The notes below the pieces were generated by a model. It saw nothing but the letters and a program-made list of their open reading frames with translations, ran no database searches and was not told where the DNA came from. Both the position numbers and the translations under genes were made by a program. From Variovorax sp. PBL-E5 (GTDB taxonomy: Bacteria; Pseudomonadota; Gammaproteobacteria; Burkholderiales; Burkholderiaceae_C): DNA of 64,000 nucleotides. This document shows, one piece after another, positions 63,554 through 64,000 of the stretch (its first letter is position 1; each line of letters starts with the position of its first letter). The DNA lies in assembly GCF_901827185.1 (NCBI RefSeq), contig NZ_LR594671.1, forward strand, positions 5,512,001-5,576,000, written 5' to 3'.

Positions 63554-63725
63554 GGTGCGACTCCGTTCGGTTGAAGATGAACTGCAACGGTACCGCCCGC
63601 ACCCGGCTTTCACCGTGCGGTAGCACACCGACAGCGGCGAATTTCGGCGCGCCGGTTGGTACGGCAACGCACAGACGCGACTACAGTCGCTGGCGACAAT
63701 CGGCACTTCCCGACTCCCTGCTCCC

Positions 63726-64000
63726 ATGGCATCGACTCCACGCCCTTCTTCCCTGCGCTCCGCTTCGAGGCACAACGGCCTGCTGGCGGTCATGCCTTCC
63801 GAAGTGCGCACCGGCCTGACGCCGATGCTCGAGCTGGTTCCGCTGAAGTTGGGCGAGGTGCTCTACGAATCGGGTGTGATCCAGGAGTACGTGTTCTTCC
63901 CGACCGATTGCATCGTGTCGCTGTTGTACGTGCTCGAGAACGGCCAATCGGCCGAGATCGCGGTCGTGGGCTTCGAGGGAATGGTCGGCGTGTCGCTGCT
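63726..64000 (+). CDS. Crp/Fnr-family regulator (3' end cut by window)
   Basis: The first 91 residues are visible from ATG 63726, and the frame is open to the window edge. The sequence LELVPLKLGEVLYESGVIQ, YVFFPTDCIVSLLYVLENG and EIAVVGFEGMVGVSLL is the cyclic-nucleotide-binding beta-roll of Crp/Fnr regulators, of the group found in many proteobacteria without an iron-sulfur N-terminal Cys set. The DNA-binding helix-turn-helix would lie past the edge. The 172 nt before it hold no other gene. Confidence 0.82.
   Translation, partial: MASTPRPSSLRSASRHNGLLAVMPSEVRTGLTPMLELVPLKLGEVLYESGVIQEYVFFPTDCIVSLLYVLENGQSAEIAVVGFEGMVGVSL

Overview
The window is GC-rich chromosomal DNA from a betaproteobacterium, most likely a Comamonadaceae member of the Variovorax/Acidovorax type. 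The evidence is the gene content and order: a fimT-pilV-pilW-pilX-pilY1 minor-pilin operon, a Bug-type solute receptor, a TctD/TctE-like two-component pair, recX-recA, a SET-domain gene divergent from a SWIB-tailed topoisomerase III, an infA paralogue beside dbpA, and two copies of an intergenic hairpin repeat. I see no rRNA, tRNA, CRISPR array, insertion sequence or prophage. Both window edges cut genes: a type IV minor pilin on the left and a Crp/Fnr regulator on the right.

Region 1 (1-18.5 kb) is a type IV pilus and surface-glycan island. The minor pilins and the tip adhesin PilY1 are followed by a TonB-like gene. Then comes a plus-strand set (galE, a GT4 glycosyltransferase, a polyprenyl-phosphate sugar-1-phosphate transferase) that converges on a minus-strand set: major pilin pilA, a PglL/PilO-type O-oligosaccharyltransferase, a Wzx flippase, two methyltransferases, a GT11 fucosyltransferase-like enzyme and a GT2 glycosyltransferase. 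Together they read as a nearly complete lipid-linked pathway for O-glycosylation of the pilin. pilA has a good sigma-54 promoter match, and a terminator hairpin separates it from the ligase gene. The middle of the minus-strand block looks less GC-rich than its surroundings.

Region 2 (18.5-31 kb) is housekeeping and signalling: a class II cyclic-nucleotide phosphodiesterase-like enzyme, FHA and PP2C proteins, TerC, sucCD, argC, recX-recA with a LexA-box match, a MarR regulator with a palindromic site, a TctD/TctE-like pair, birA and a SET-domain lysine methyltransferase. Region 3 (31-44 kb) has topB with a C-terminal SWIB domain (divergent from the SET gene across a 33-bp alternating purine-pyrimidine tract), a glutamine-amidotransferase-like hydrolase, a sugar isomerase, a degenerate HtrA-like protein, an infA-dbpA cluster, a dihaem cytochrome c, a Bug receptor and an M20 amidohydrolase.

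Region 4 (44-64 kb) is metabolic. A divergon pairs a GntR regulator, an SDR dehydrogenase and an IlvD/Edd dehydratase with a four-gene sugar-type ABC importer. AsmA and NRAMP genes, a small gene broken by an in-frame amber codon, and an SlyD-like isomerase follow. Next is a six-gene minus-strand operon: polar amino-acid ABC importer, class IV aminotransferase lacking the usual lysine, and a GntR/FCD regulator, with a perfect inverted repeat at its head. Pirin, a small unknown gene and the partial Crp/Fnr gene end the window.
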